Notes: generated by a model not told the origin, from the sequence alone. DNA of 32,968 nucleotides from Verrucomicrobiota bacterium (GCA_023446865.1 JAEXPL010000263.1:1-32968), one strand, 5' to 3'; counted from the stretch's first letter, positions 1-8,140 are shown. Made by a program: numbers and translations.

Positions 1-534
1 GTGCATCACAGTGCGAATGTGGTTTCGCAGGAGCGCTCGCATGGCTTCTTTCCGATCCGGGGCGGCTTGCAAGCGGGCTTCCACATCCTTGGTGAAATCA
101 TCGGCGAGGAAGCGGCCCCAAACGAGATTGTGCCCCCGGATCCGCACTCCCTTCTGCAGACAATGGTCCACCAGACGATCGGCGGCGGTGAAGTCATAGA
201 CAGGTTCACCGGTTGAACCGAGCCGATGGTTGGCAAGGAGTGGCAGCCATTTCGTGGCATTCTCCGGTGTCACGGAGTTGAAGTCGGCGGGAAGGACCGC
301 GTCCAACTCCGCGAGGCGGGCGGGGTCGCCGATCGTGCCGACGAAGAACGGGGTCGCACGGTGCTCGTTCGCTGCGCGCGCAAGGCCACGGGGAGCGCGG
401 TTCGCAGCAGTGGTGAGATAGGTCTTGGGGTAGGAGCGGGGCCAGGCGAACCAGGTGCCGAGGGCAACAGCGACGATGAGCAGCGCGCCCACGATGCGGA
501 GGGACCACTTGAGGAGATCACGGAGGATATTCAT
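1..534 (-). CDS. GH10 endo-1,4-beta-xylanase, N-terminal part (truncated by window edge)
   Basis: The reading frame begins at ATG 532-534 and is open for 178 codons to the left edge, so only the N-terminus is present. Residues about 10-32 form one hydrophobic segment (GALLIVAVALGTWFAW) that would act as a membrane anchor or uncleaved signal. The stretch FFVGTIGDP, then FNSVTPENATKW, then YDFTAADRLVDHC and VRIRGHNLVWG follows the order of glycoside hydrolase family 10 signatures (S-V-T-x-E-N near strand 2 and R-G-H-x-L-V-W near strand 3). GH10 enzymes cleave beta-1,4-xylan by a retaining mechanism; the two catalytic glutamates lie beyond the window. A MarR-type regulator ends 14 bases upstream on the same strand, so co-transcription is likely. 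No Shine-Dalgarno sequence precedes the start. The family call is firm; the precise substrate is inferred. Confidence 0.85.
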   Translation of the reverse strand, partial: MNILRDLLKWSLRIVGALLIVAVALGTWFAWPRSYPKTYLTTAANRAPRGLARAANEHRATPFFVGTIGDPARLAELDAVLPADFNSVTPENATKWLPLLANHRLGSTGEPVYDFTAADRLVDHCLQKGVRIRGHNLVWGRFLADDFTKDVEARLQAAPDRKEAMRALLRNHIRTVMH

Positions 535-548
535 GGGGAGCGGTGAAC

Positions 549-998
549 TTAGGATGTGGCTGAGCGACGGGGATTCTGGCGCAACGCGGTAGCGAGCAGC
601 GTAAGGCCGCTGACGATCTGCTTGCGCTCCGCTGCGGTCGCGGAACGCAACACAGACTGCAGCGCTCCGGTTGCGCTTCGCGCGAGAGCGCTGTGGGCCG
701 CTTCAGCTACTTCGCGCTTGAGCAGCACGGTCGTGGTGCGGCGATCAGCCGGATCCGAGGCGATCTCCACCCACCCGCGCCGCTGCAGGGATTGAACGAC
801 GGTGGAGACCCGGCTCTGCACCAGGTGGGAATTTGCGACGATGTCCCGCACGCGAACGGGCGCGGTCTGGTCGATCAGGAAGTCCAACACGCTGATCTCA
901 CCTGGCGTGAGGCGGGGATTGAGCTCGGCCGGGATGGCTGCGGCGTGGGCGGCGGCCTGGAGCCGTTTCGCGATGAGGAGGAGGTCACCAATAAGCAT
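549..998 (-). CDS. MarR-family winged-helix transcriptional regulator
   Basis: A 149-residue protein from ATG 996-998. It has the MarR layout: an N-terminal dimerisation helix (LIGDLLLIAKRLQAAAHAA), a winged helix-turn-helix (VRVRDIVANSHLVQSRVSTV), and the wing motif DPADRRTTTV, followed by C-terminal dimerisation helices. MarR proteins are dimeric repressors usually released by small aromatic ligands. The frame extends upstream to a GTG at 1058, but the ATG is preferred because the extra 20 residues are unlike the family and a TTGACA-like -35 hexamer (minus strand, 1029-1034) lies between the two candidates. The gene stops 14 bases before the GH10 xylanase on the same strand, so it could regulate that gene, although the link is only positional. 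Confidence 0.85.
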   Translation of the reverse strand: MLIGDLLLIAKRLQAAAHAAAIPAELNPRLTPGEISVLDFLIDQTAPVRVRDIVANSHLVQSRVSTVVQSLQRRGWVEIASDPADRRTTTVLLKREVAEAAHSALARSATGALQSVLRSATAAERKQIVSGLTLLATALRQNPRRSATS

Positions 999-1226
999 CG
1001 GCGGAGATGAATCTGTAGAGATTGAAATGTCAAGTGGTGCGTCCCCGGGGCTCACCACTGCGACGCGGAAGCCCCGGCGGGCTGGCGGCGAATCGGTCCC
1101 CGGCGCGGCAGTGTGGCGCCGGCCTGCTGCTCGGGAAGTGCGGGTATGGCGGGATTGGTGTGAGGAGTGTGCATCCGCCGCGCTCGGGGATTGCGCGCCA
1201 TGACGGCACGCCTACTTTCCGCACTC

Positions 1227-2660
1227 ATGTCGCACGCCAAACCGACCGCTCTCCTGCAACAACGACTGGGCGCGCGCGTCGTCCGCACCGACGCCGCGTC
1301 GCGCTTCGCCGGGTCGTTCGCCGGCAGCAAGATCGCCTTCGACTGCGATGCGGTGGTGCGTGTGCGCAAGGACGCCGACGTGGGCGTGGTGCTGGCGATG
1401 GCCAACGAGCATTGCGTGCCGGTGACGGTGCGCGGCGGCGGGACTTCGCTCACCGGTTCGGCGTCTCCGCGATTTGGAGGCTGGGTGCTCGACCTCTCCA
1501 AGCTCACGAAGATCCGCATCAACGCCGAGGCCGGGCTGGCGGTCGTGCAGGCCGGCGCGAAGGTCGGCGACGTGCAGCGCGCGGCGGCGGCGGCCGGTTG
1601 GTTCTATCCGCCGGACCCGTCGTCGAAGGAGCACAGCACGCTCGGCGGGAACATCGCCTGCAACGCCGGCGGCATGCACGGCGGCAAGTACGGCGTGACC
1701 CGCGACTACGTGCTCAGCCTCACCGGCTACCTGCCGACCGGCGAACGCGTGCAGTGGGCCGGCGAATTCAAGAAATGGTCGGCCGGCTTCAACCTCCGCG
1801 ACCTCTGGATCGGCAGCGAAGGCTGCCTCGGCATCGTGACTGAGGCGGTGCTGAAACTGATCCCGGCGCCGGCGGAGCGGTGGACGCTGTTGGCGGCGTT
1901 CAAGGACGAGGCGGCGGCGTTTGCGGCGGCGCAGGCGTTGATCGCGTCGCGTGTGCAGCCGGCGATTTTGGAGTTTCTCGACCGCGCGTCGGTCGGGTGT
2001 GCCGAGAGTGCGACGGGCAAACCGGTGTTCGCGGAAGCGCCCAAGAAGCCGGTGCTGCTGCTCGAGCTCGCCGGCACGAGCGCCGAGGTGGCGGAACAGC
2101 GGAAAGTGGTGCTCGCATGGGCCGAGAAGCACGCGGTGGTCTCGCGTGCGGCGCGGAGTCGCGAGGAGGCCGAGGAGTTGTGGGCGGTGCGGCGAAAGTG
2201 TTCGCCCGCGATGTTCGCGCTCGGCGATGCGAAGCTGAACGAGGACATCGTACTGCCGCTGAAGAGCTACGCGGCGTTTGCCGAGTTTCTGGAGACGCTC
2301 AAGAAGCGCCACGGGCTGGCGATGCCGACTTTCGGCCACCTTGGCGACGGCAACCTGCACGTGAACATCATGTACCACCGTGCCGACAAGAAGGAGTGCC
2401 GGGCGGCGGTGAAGGCGGTCGAGCAGCTCATGCGCGGCGTGAAGCGCCTTGGCGGTGCCATCTCGGGCGAGCACGGGATCGGTTTGGCCAAGACGCCGTT
2501 CCTCAAGCTCGAGCACAGCAAGCCGGCGATCCGCGCGATGATTGCCGTGAAACAGGCGCTCGATCCGAACGCGATCATGAACCCCGGCAAACTCTTCACG
2601 CGCTACGAGGTGTGGAAACACAAGCGGGTCGAGGTTGTGTTGCCGTGGGACCATAAGTGA
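1227..2660 (+). CDS. FAD-linked oxidase, GlcD / D-lactate dehydrogenase type
   Basis: A 477-residue flavoprotein of the FAD-binding type 4 (PCMH/VAO) superfamily, length typical for GlcD-like enzymes that oxidise 2-hydroxyacids such as glycolate or D-lactate. The N-terminal half carries the FAD-binding loop VPVTVRGGGTSLTG and the HSTLGGNIACNAGGMHGGKYG segment split across two loops. The C-terminal half has GHLGDGNLHVN, whose histidines help bind the substrate or metal in this family, and GGAISGEHGIGLAK. There are no iron-sulfur cysteine motifs, so this is the flavin subunit alone. Possible starts are GTG 1167, ATG 1200 and ATG 1227; the last is chosen because conserved sequence begins soon after it, and ATG 1200 has only a poor GGGGA upstream. 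The substrate cannot be settled from sequence. It runs in the same direction as the oxidoreductase and lpxB that follow. Confidence 0.88.
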   Translation: MSHAKPTALLQQRLGARVVRTDAASRFAGSFAGSKIAFDCDAVVRVRKDADVGVVLAMANEHCVPVTVRGGGTSLTGSASPRFGGWVLDLSKLTKIRINAEAGLAVVQAGAKVGDVQRAAAAAGWFYPPDPSSKEHSTLGGNIACNAGGMHGGKYGVTRDYVLSLTGYLPTGERVQWAGEFKKWSAGFNLRDLWIGSEGCLGIVTEAVLKLIPAPAERWTLLAAFKDEAAAFAAAQALIASRVQPAILEFLDRASVGCAESATGKPVFAEAPKKPVLLLELAGTSAEVAEQRKVVLAWAEKHAVVSRAARSREEAEELWAVRRKCSPAMFALGDAKLNEDIVLPLKSYAAFAEFLETLKKRHGLAMPTFGHLGDGNLHVNIMYHRADKKECRAAVKAVEQLMRGVKRLGGAISGEHGIGLAKTPFLKLEHSKPAIRAMIAVKQALDPNAIMNPGKLFTRYEVWKHKRVEVVLPWDHK

Positions 2661-2763
2661 GCGGGTTGGTGGGCTGAACGTCTTCGCCGCTCTCAGCTAC
2701 GGCCCGGGCTCGGCCCGCGTTTCCCTCATTGCCACGACGGCGGCGACCGCATGCCATCGCGGC

Positions 2764-3756
2764 ATGTTCGGAAGCAAACCTCCTCGCATCAAATGTGGCG
2801 TCGCCGGTGTCGGTTCGCTCGGCCAGCACCATGCCCGCATCTACTCGACGCTGCCCGGCGCCGAGTTGGCCGGTATCTTCGAGACGAGCGATGCCCGCGC
2901 GGCCGAGATTTGCGGCAAGTACAACTGCCGGCGGTTCGCCTCGATCGAGGAACTCGGCGAGGCGTGCGACGCGGTGAGCGTCGTGGTGCCGACGGATCGC
3001 CACTGCGAGGTGGCGTTGCCGCTCTTGGCCAAGGGCTGCCACCTGATGATCGAGAAGCCGCTCTGTGCGAGCCTCGAGGAGGCCGAGCAGGTGCTGGCCG
3101 CCGCTCGCGCGAGCAACCGCATCGTGCAGGTGGGCCACATCGAACATTTCAACCCGGTCATGAGTTTCCTGGAGAAGGAGGCGGACCGGCCGCAGTACAT
3201 CACCACCGAGCGGCTCGCGCCGTACACGCCGCGCGGCACGGAGGTCGGCGTTGTGCTCGATCTGATGATCCACGATATCGGGATTGTGCTGGCGTTGGTG
3301 AAGTCGCCGATCGCGCGGATCGACAGTGTGGGCATCAACGTGCTCTCGAAAACCGAGGACATCGCCAACGCTCGCATCGTCTTCGAGAACGGCTGTGTTG
3401 CCAACCTCAGCGCCAGCCGCATGAGCCTGAAGAAGAACCGCGAGATCCGCGTCTTCCAGGACAATGCCTACCTATCGCTGGATTTCATGAATCAGTCGGG
3501 CCACCTCGTGCGCAAGAGCGACATCATCGCCTACGGCATGAAGGCGAAGCTCGGCCTTGTGAAGGCTGGCGACGCCAGTTCGATCCCGGTGCACGAGATC
3601 CCGATCGAGAAGGGCGAGCCGCTGGCGCTCGAGCTCGCGTCGTTTGTCGAGAGCGTGACGAAAGCGCAGCAGCCGAAGGTCGGCGCGACGCTCGGCAAGA
3701 GCGCGCTCGAGGTGGCGATCGCGATCACCGAGCAGATCCGGGCGGCGAAGCGTTAG
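2764..3756 (+). CDS. Gfo/Idh/MocA-family NAD(P)-dependent oxidoreductase beside lpxB
   Basis: A 330-residue protein with an N-terminal Rossmann fold (GVAGVGSLGQHHARIY, the G-x-G-x-x-G dinucleotide site), the family EKP motif in MIEKPLCASLEEAE that binds cofactor and substrate, and a C-terminal alpha/beta domain with the GHIEHFNPV segment and the LDLMIHDIGIV helix containing the active-site H-D pair. The frame is open further upstream, but ATG 2764 begins just before the Rossmann strand, and the upstream translation is low-complexity. lpxB follows after 11 bases in the same direction. This pairing recurs in lpx clusters of other Gram-negative phyla, and related GnnA enzymes oxidise UDP-GlcNAc at C3 for amide-linked lipid A. 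No GnnB aminotransferase is seen here, so a GnnA role is only a possibility. Confidence 0.85.
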   Translation: MFGSKPPRIKCGVAGVGSLGQHHARIYSTLPGAELAGIFETSDARAAEICGKYNCRRFASIEELGEACDAVSVVVPTDRHCEVALPLLAKGCHLMIEKPLCASLEEAEQVLAAARASNRIVQVGHIEHFNPVMSFLEKEADRPQYITTERLAPYTPRGTEVGVVLDLMIHDIGIVLALVKSPIARIDSVGINVLSKTEDIANARIVFENGCVANLSASRMSLKKNREIRVFQDNAYLSLDFMNQSGHLVRKSDIIAYGMKAKLGLVKAGDASSIPVHEIPIEKGEPLALELASFVESVTKAQQPKVGATLGKSALEVAIAITEQIRAAKR

Positions 3757-3767
3757 GCGTCACGCAC

Positions 3768-4934
3768 ATGGCCGAATTGACCACGACGCCCTTCCCGCTC
3801 CCGTCGCCGCAGGATGGCGGCGTGGACTTGCTTGTGGTGGCGGCGGAGCACTCCGGTGACCAGCACGCCGCGCGTGCGGTGCGGGAACTCGCGGCTTTGA
3901 AGCCGGGGGTGCGCGTTTGTGCGATCGGTGGCCCGGCGCTGGCCGCCGGCGGCGCGCAGCTGTTGCTCGATCTCACGGCGCATTCCGCCCTCGGCTTCGC
4001 GGCGGTCATCAAGATTCCGTTCTTCCGAAAGTTGATTGCCGAAGTCGTGCGCTGGATCGCCGCGCATCGACCGAAGGCGGTGTGTTTCGTCGACTCCTCG
4101 GGTTTGAACCTGCGGATCGCGAAGACGCTGTTTGAGCGCGGCATCTCGGCGAAGGCCGGCGGCGCGACGAGGGCGCTGTATTTCATCAGTCCGCAGATCT
4201 GGGCGTCGCGCGCCGGGCGGCGGTTTGCGATGGCGAAGCATCTCGACGGCCTGGCCACGATCTTCCCGTTCGAGACGAAATGCTACGAGGACACCGGCTT
4301 GCCGGTGACGTTTGTCGGGCATCCGTTCGTCGCACCGGGGCATCTGGCGCCGGTGGCCTACGATCCGAACGGACCGATTTTGCTGCTGCCGGGGAGTCGC
4401 AAGGGCGCGGTGGCCCGGATCTTTCCGGCGCTGCTCGACGCTTACCTCTGGTATCGCCACGACGGTGGCAATCGCGACGCGGTGGTCCTGTACCCGAGCG
4501 AGAAGATTCTGAAGACGCTGCAGGCGGCGCATCCGCCCGCGAGTGTGCACCTCGTCCGCCTCGGCGAGTTCGAGGGTTCGATGCCGGCCTCGGCGGTGCT
4601 GACCTCGAGTGGCACGATGTCGATGGAGTGCGCGCTGGCGGGCATTCCCGGGGCGATCGTCTACCGCACGGATCCGATCACCTATACGATCGGACGCTGG
4701 ATCGTGAAGGTGCCGCATCTGGGCATCGCCAACATCATCCTCGGGGAGGCGATGTACCCGGAGTATATCCAAGGAGACGCGACCCCGGCGCGACTGGCGG
4801 CGCAGTTGCAGGCGTCGCTGAGCGATCGCGAGCGCCTCCTGCACACCCGGGCTCAGGCCGAGAAGCTGCGGGAGTTGCTCGCGCAACCCGCCGCCGGGAG
4901 CGTGGGCGAGTGGTTGGCGGCGCAACTGGGCTGA
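3768..4934 (+). CDS. lpxB: Lipid-A-disaccharide synthase LpxB
   Basis: A 388-residue GT19 glycosyltransferase, close to the usual LpxB length. It condenses UDP-2,3-diacylglucosamine with lipid X to give tetraacyldisaccharide 1-phosphate at the inner face of the cytoplasmic membrane, a core step of lipid A synthesis. Diagnostic segments are VVAAEHSGDQHAARAV near the N-terminus (the S-G-D-x-H nucleotide region), YFISPQIWASRAGRR, LLLPGSRKGAVARIFP, and the C-terminal donor-binding stretch SSGTMSMECALAGIPGAIVY. The start ATG 3768 lies 11 bases after the oxidoreductase stop, so the two are surely co-transcribed. The frame is open far upstream but that part overlaps the oxidoreductase gene. The gene indicates a lipopolysaccharide-bearing outer membrane. 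Confidence 0.95.
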   Translation: MAELTTTPFPLPSPQDGGVDLLVVAAEHSGDQHAARAVRELAALKPGVRVCAIGGPALAAGGAQLLLDLTAHSALGFAAVIKIPFFRKLIAEVVRWIAAHRPKAVCFVDSSGLNLRIAKTLFERGISAKAGGATRALYFISPQIWASRAGRRFAMAKHLDGLATIFPFETKCYEDTGLPVTFVGHPFVAPGHLAPVAYDPNGPILLLPGSRKGAVARIFPALLDAYLWYRHDGGNRDAVVLYPSEKILKTLQAAHPPASVHLVRLGEFEGSMPASAVLTSSGTMSMECALAGIPGAIVYRTDPITYTIGRWIVKVPHLGIANIILGEAMYPEYIQGDATPARLAAQLQASLSDRERLLHTRAQAEKLRELLAQPAAGSVGEWLAAQLG

Positions 4935-4951
4935 GCCTTGTCGCTGCAGCT

Positions 4952-4993
4952 CCCTCCGCAAAACGGGCTTTGCCCGGACGGGAAGACGGAGGG
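4952..4993 (+). terminator. Nested stem-loop after lpxB, possible terminator
   Basis: An outer inverted repeat CCCTCCG/CGGAGGG (4952-4958 and 4987-4993) encloses a tight hairpin CGGGC-TTT-GCCCG (4964-4976). It starts 18 bases after the lpxB stop. There is no T-run, so it would be a Rho-type or processing signal at best. Confidence 0.35.
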
Positions 4994-5119
4994 CTGGTGC
5001 GGGACAGACTGCTGGAGGGGCGCAGGGGAAGGTGCGGGCTTGGGGCGAGGGATCTGGAGCCGAAATAGGTCGTGAGAGTCCAGTCAGAGACTGCACCCAC
5101 GGGCGGGCATGCCGGCAAA

Positions 5120-5142
5120 GTAGGACCGGTCTCCGACCGGTC
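5120..5142 (+). repeat. GTAG-headed REP-like hairpin
   Basis: GTAG (5120-5123) is followed directly by GACCGGTC-TCC-GACCGGTC, a perfect 8-bp stem with a 3-base loop. A GTAG tetranucleotide at the foot of a GC-rich palindrome is the hallmark of REP elements moved by RAYT (REP-associated tyrosine) transposases. Related copies are at 5319-5340 and 13975-14032. Confidence 0.6.
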
Positions 5143-5221
5143 GCGATGGCCATGAGCCGACGGTGCGGCGCCCTCTACCAAACCACCGAACGAGTCGCTG
5201 TTTCCCGGAAAGCGAGAGACG

Positions 5222-5251
5222 AGCGTCGAGTGGCGAGCGCCAGGCGACGCT
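5222..5251. other. Strong stem-loop between the two REP-like elements
   Basis: AGCGTCG (5222-5228) pairs with CGACGCT (5245-5251) and, inside a two-base mismatch, TGGC pairs with GCCA around a GAGC loop. No T-run follows. It could be the central structure of a composite REP element or a bidirectional transcription stop. Confidence 0.45.
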
Positions 5252-5318
5252 GTGAGCGAGCTCGGCGAAACCGTTGGTGAGCTGCAGACCACCAACGCAA
5301 ATGCGACCTGCCGGAGAA

Positions 5319-5340
5319 GCCGGTCGACGACCCGGCCTAC
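5319..5340 (-). repeat. GTAG-headed REP-like hairpin, inverted copy
   Basis: Read on the minus strand this is GTAG followed by an imperfect palindrome (GCCGGGTC ... GACCGGC). With the flanking CCGGAGAA at 5311-5318 it matches the right half of the doublet at 13975-14032 almost base for base, showing that this is a dispersed repeat family. Confidence 0.65.
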
Positions 5341-5360
5341 AGCACGGCATCCGGCCCGGC

Positions 5361-6539
5361 TCAGGGCACGAGGTCGTAGACCGGGACGCGGACGAGGTAG
5401 CTGTGGTTGTCGCGGCGGAAGAGGTAGTCGACCGTATCGGCACTGCGGAGGTGCTTCTCGAAGCGGTCGAGATTCCATTTCACGACCGGTTCGCCATTGA
5501 TGCCGACGATGGCGTCGCCTGGCTCGATCTGCCGGGTGGGGGCCGGGGCGTCGTCGAGGACCTGCAGCACGCGCCATTCGGCCGGGAGGCGGGCGAAGCT
5601 CAGGCCGGTGGTGCGTTGCGACGGGAGCTTCACCGCACTCTCGCGCTCGGTGCTGACGATGACCTGGCTGCGATGCTGGTCGAAGGTGAGCGTGAAGTGG
5701 CGGAGGATCTCGGCGCCGATCGTCGAGAGTTGGTCGGTGAGCATGACGCGGGGCTCGCGCACCTCGCAGTGGCCGAGGAGCAGCGAGTCGGCGAGGCGGC
5801 CGATCTGGCGTGGGGCGTTGCCGGAGAGCGTGGTGACGACCGGACCGGTGCGCGGGCCGGCCTTGAAGGGCGGGTTGAGGCCGGTGGCGTCGAGGGTGAA
5901 GGCGAGGTCGCTGCCGGAGTCGAGCAGCGCCATGAACGTCTTGTCGCCGAGCTCGACGTTCACGATCGGCCGGGTGCCGTCCTCGAGCGCGAAGGGCAGG
6001 GCGGTGCCGGCGATGGCGCGGGCGGGGAAGCGGGGCGAAAGCACGATGCGGCTGCGCGGGTAGGCGAGGGTGAGGAGCAGTTCGTGGAAAACGGGGAAGC
6101 CGATGATGCCGTCGACGGTGATGCCGAGGTGGTTGGAGAAATCGACGAAGTCGTAGACGACGGCGCGGACATTGGCGAAGCGGGAGGTGCCGAGCTCGAG
6201 CGAGGGCAACGTGGTGCTACCCAGCATCGTGGCGCCGCCGGCCGCGGAGACCACCTGCACGGGCACGAGGGCCGGAGTCGTGCGCTGATCGGGCACGGCG
6301 GTGGCGATGCGGTCGGAGACGAGAGTGACGGACGAACCGGTGTCGATGAGGAAGTAGTACGGACCGGCGCCGCCGACCGTCCCCTCGACGAGCAGGAGGT
6401 TGGAGACGATGCGCCCCGGCACGACCGCGTGTTCCGGGGCGAGTGGCTCGCGGTCGAAGCGGACCAGCGCCGAGGCGGCCATCAACAGCGCCGGGCAAAG
6501 CGCGGCGAGAGCGACGAGAAAGGGGCGGGCGAAACGCAT
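5361..6539 (-). CDS. Exported retropepsin-like aspartyl protease with C-terminal PDZ domain
   Basis: A 392-residue protein with a signal peptide (MRFARPFLVALAALCPALL, cleavage near AASA). Two retropepsin-like half-sites follow: FLIDTGSSVTLVS at about residue 85 and FMALLDSGSDLAF at about 220, giving the D-T-G/D-S-G pair of a pepsin-like active site formed within one chain. The C-terminus is a PDZ domain (IEPGDAIVGINGEPVVKW), used in such proteins to bind peptide ends. It probably acts in the periplasm or outside the cell; its target is unknown. An alternative ATG at 6596 overlaps the upstream MFS stop codon as ATGA and would add 19 residues before the signal peptide; 6539 is chosen because it places the signal peptide at the N-terminus. 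Transcribed after the MFS gene, probably in the same message. Confidence 0.82.
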   Translation of the reverse strand: MRFARPFLVALAALCPALLMAASALVRFDREPLAPEHAVVPGRIVSNLLLVEGTVGGAGPYYFLIDTGSSVTLVSDRIATAVPDQRTTPALVPVQVVSAAGGATMLGSTTLPSLELGTSRFANVRAVVYDFVDFSNHLGITVDGIIGFPVFHELLLTLAYPRSRIVLSPRFPARAIAGTALPFALEDGTRPIVNVELGDKTFMALLDSGSDLAFTLDATGLNPPFKAGPRTGPVVTTLSGNAPRQIGRLADSLLLGHCEVREPRVMLTDQLSTIGAEILRHFTLTFDQHRSQVIVSTERESAVKLPSQRTTGLSFARLPAEWRVLQVLDDAPAPTRQIEPGDAIVGINGEPVVKWNLDRFEKHLRSADTVDYLFRRDNHSYLVRVPVYDLVP

Positions 6540-6592
6540 GCGGCATGCCGTACGACGCCGAATGTCCGCTGAAGTTTCCTGGCCCGCTGGAT

Positions 6593-7912
6593 TCATTTTC
6601 TCGGGGCGGGCAACGTGAGTGCCAAGGCGAGGGGGACGAGGATCACGGCGGCGGCGGCGGCGTAGCTTACGGTGGAGCCGAAACTCCAGTACACGACGCC
6701 GGCGCACACCGGGCCGATGGCGCGGGTGAGCGAGCCGAGCGCCCGGAACAGGCCCATCAACCGCCCCTGCTCCTCCTCGCCCGCGTAGAGCGAAAGCAGG
6801 GCGGAGAGGGCCGAGTAGCAGAAACCGGAGCCGATCGAGGCGAGCGCCAGGCTCGAGTAGATCGAGGCGGCTTGGTGCGAGACCGCGAGCCAGGCCATGC
6901 CGGTGAAGGCGAGCGCGAGGCCGAGCACGCTGCCCTTCTTTTCGCCGATGCGCGGCACCAACCGACGGACAAGCGCGCCCTGGGTCAGCACCGAGACGAC
7001 ACCGGTGAAGACGAAGACCATCGTGAGCTGGCGTGGGGTGTAGCCGAGGCGCTCGGCGGCGAGGAAGCCGAGGGTCAGCTCCAGTCCGCTGAAGCCGAGG
7101 ACGAAGAGCGCGTTGATCAGGATCACCCGGCGGACATGGGCGGCCGGGATGGCGAAAAGGGTGCGGAGCGGGTGGCGTGTCCGTTCGGTGGGGGTGGAAC
7201 GGGCCGGGTTGAAGGTCTCTGCGAACCGCCGTTGCACCCATATCAGGTTGATCAGCCCGAGTGCGAACGCCACGAGCGCCGGCACGGTGAACGGATTGAC
7301 GCCGTAAGCGGCGAGGGCGGGCCAGCGATCAAGGAGGTTGAGGTGGGCGGTGATGCCGCCGAGGGCGGGACCGGTGATGAAACCGAGTCCGAAGGCGGCG
7401 CCGATGAGCCCCATGCCCTTGGCACGGTCGGCGCGCGTGGTGATGTCGCTGACGGCGGCGGTGGCGACGGAGAGATTGCCGCTCGCGATGCCGGCCACGA
7501 GGCGTGAGACGAGGAAGAGCAGGAAGGAGTCGCTCAGGGCCCAAATCGCATAGCTGAGGGTGGTACCGAGGATCGTGAGACGCAGGACCGGCCGGCGCCC
7601 GACCTGGTCGGAGCGCGCGCCCCAGATCGGGGCGAAGACGAACTGGAGGAACGAATAGAGCGAACCAATGATGCCAGCGAAGAGCACCGCGGTGTAGCTG
7701 TGGTCGAGGTGCCAAGTCTGGGCGAGCGCATCGATCTGGTTGAGCAGCCAGCCCAGCATGCCGCCACGGCCCTCGCGCCCGAGGTTGTAGTCGAGCATCG
7801 CGGGAAAGAGCGGGAAGAAGATCGAGAAGCCGATGAGATCGAGGTAGAGCGTGAGAAAGATCACGCCCAACGAGGCCTTCTTCGGAGCGGCGGTGGTGGC
7901 GGTGGTAGGCAC
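6593..7912 (-). CDS. MFS transporter, TetA-like DHA1 drug/proton antiporter type
   Basis: A 439-residue membrane protein with about 12 hydrophobic segments. The first reads VIFLTLYLDLIGFSIFFPLFP split around the D-x-x-G motif typical of the DHA1 group. The loop between helices 2 and 3 carries WGARSDQVGRRPVL, the MFS motif A (G-x-x-x-D-x-x-G-R-R). The region GLIGAAFGLGFITGPALGG matches the antiporter motif C. This points to proton-driven export of a small molecule, substrate unknown. No ATG precedes helix 1 in a sensible place, so GTG 7910-7912 is taken as the start; the longer frame from 8101 adds 63 low-complexity residues spanning a palindromic repeat. The stop overlaps a possible ATG of the protease gene (ATGA), suggesting coupling. 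Confidence 0.85.
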   Translation of the reverse strand: MPTTATTAAPKKASLGVIFLTLYLDLIGFSIFFPLFPAMLDYNLGREGRGGMLGWLLNQIDALAQTWHLDHSYTAVLFAGIIGSLYSFLQFVFAPIWGARSDQVGRRPVLRLTILGTTLSYAIWALSDSFLLFLVSRLVAGIASGNLSVATAAVSDITTRADRAKGMGLIGAAFGLGFITGPALGGITAHLNLLDRWPALAAYGVNPFTVPALVAFALGLINLIWVQRRFAETFNPARSTPTERTRHPLRTLFAIPAAHVRRVILINALFVLGFSGLELTLGFLAAERLGYTPRQLTMVFVFTGVVSVLTQGALVRRLVPRIGEKKGSVLGLALAFTGMAWLAVSHQAASIYSSLALASIGSGFCYSALSALLSLYAGEEEQGRLMGLFRALGSLTRAIGPVCAGVVYWSFGSTVSYAAAAAVILVPLALALTLPAPRK

Positions 7913-7983
7913 GGTGGTAGGCCGCGATCTGACCGCGCCGGGGGCCGAAGGGCAAGTGGCGTATGGGCGGTGGTGGTGGGGAA

Positions 7984-8064
7984 GCGGATCGCTGCCCTGG
8001 CGAGCAAAACGCGGCCGGTGGGAGGTGGTCGGCTGCGGATGTGCGGATCGCCGCTCTGGCGAGC
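7984..8064. repeat. 22-base direct repeat, two copies 59 bases apart
   Basis: Copies at 7984-8005 and 8043-8064 share 20 of 22 bases (starting GCGGATCGC and ending CTGGCGAGC). The second copy also forms a perfect 7-bp hairpin GCCGCTC-TGGC-GAGCGGC (8050-8067). The repeat lies between trpE and the MFS gene, in the leader of the latter. Confidence 0.6.
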
Positions 8065-8140
8065 GGCGCCACTTGAGGAGCGGAGGCGGTGCTTGCCGCA
8101 AAACCGCTTTGGGCGTCCTGAAGGGACTACCTACGGCGAC

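Larger units (their letters stand above)
4935..5360. other. 426-base convergent intergenic region rich in palindromes, no gene seen
   Basis: This gap lies between the converging lpxB and aspartyl protease genes. No frame here shows protein-like sequence. It holds the nested stem-loop after lpxB, two GTAG-headed REP-like hairpins in opposite orientation near 5120 and 5340, and a strong hairpin between them at 5222-5251. Confidence 0.6.

Noticed and set aside
2751..3767. N-terminal extension of the lpxB frame
   Set aside because: It overlaps the Gfo/Idh oxidoreductase in another frame, and the translation is Arg/Gly-rich until the true LpxB N-terminus.
5361..7241. 626-codon frame extending the aspartyl protease into the MFS gene
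   Set aside because: The upstream part is the out-of-frame shadow of the MFS transporter; the signal peptide at 6539 marks the real start.
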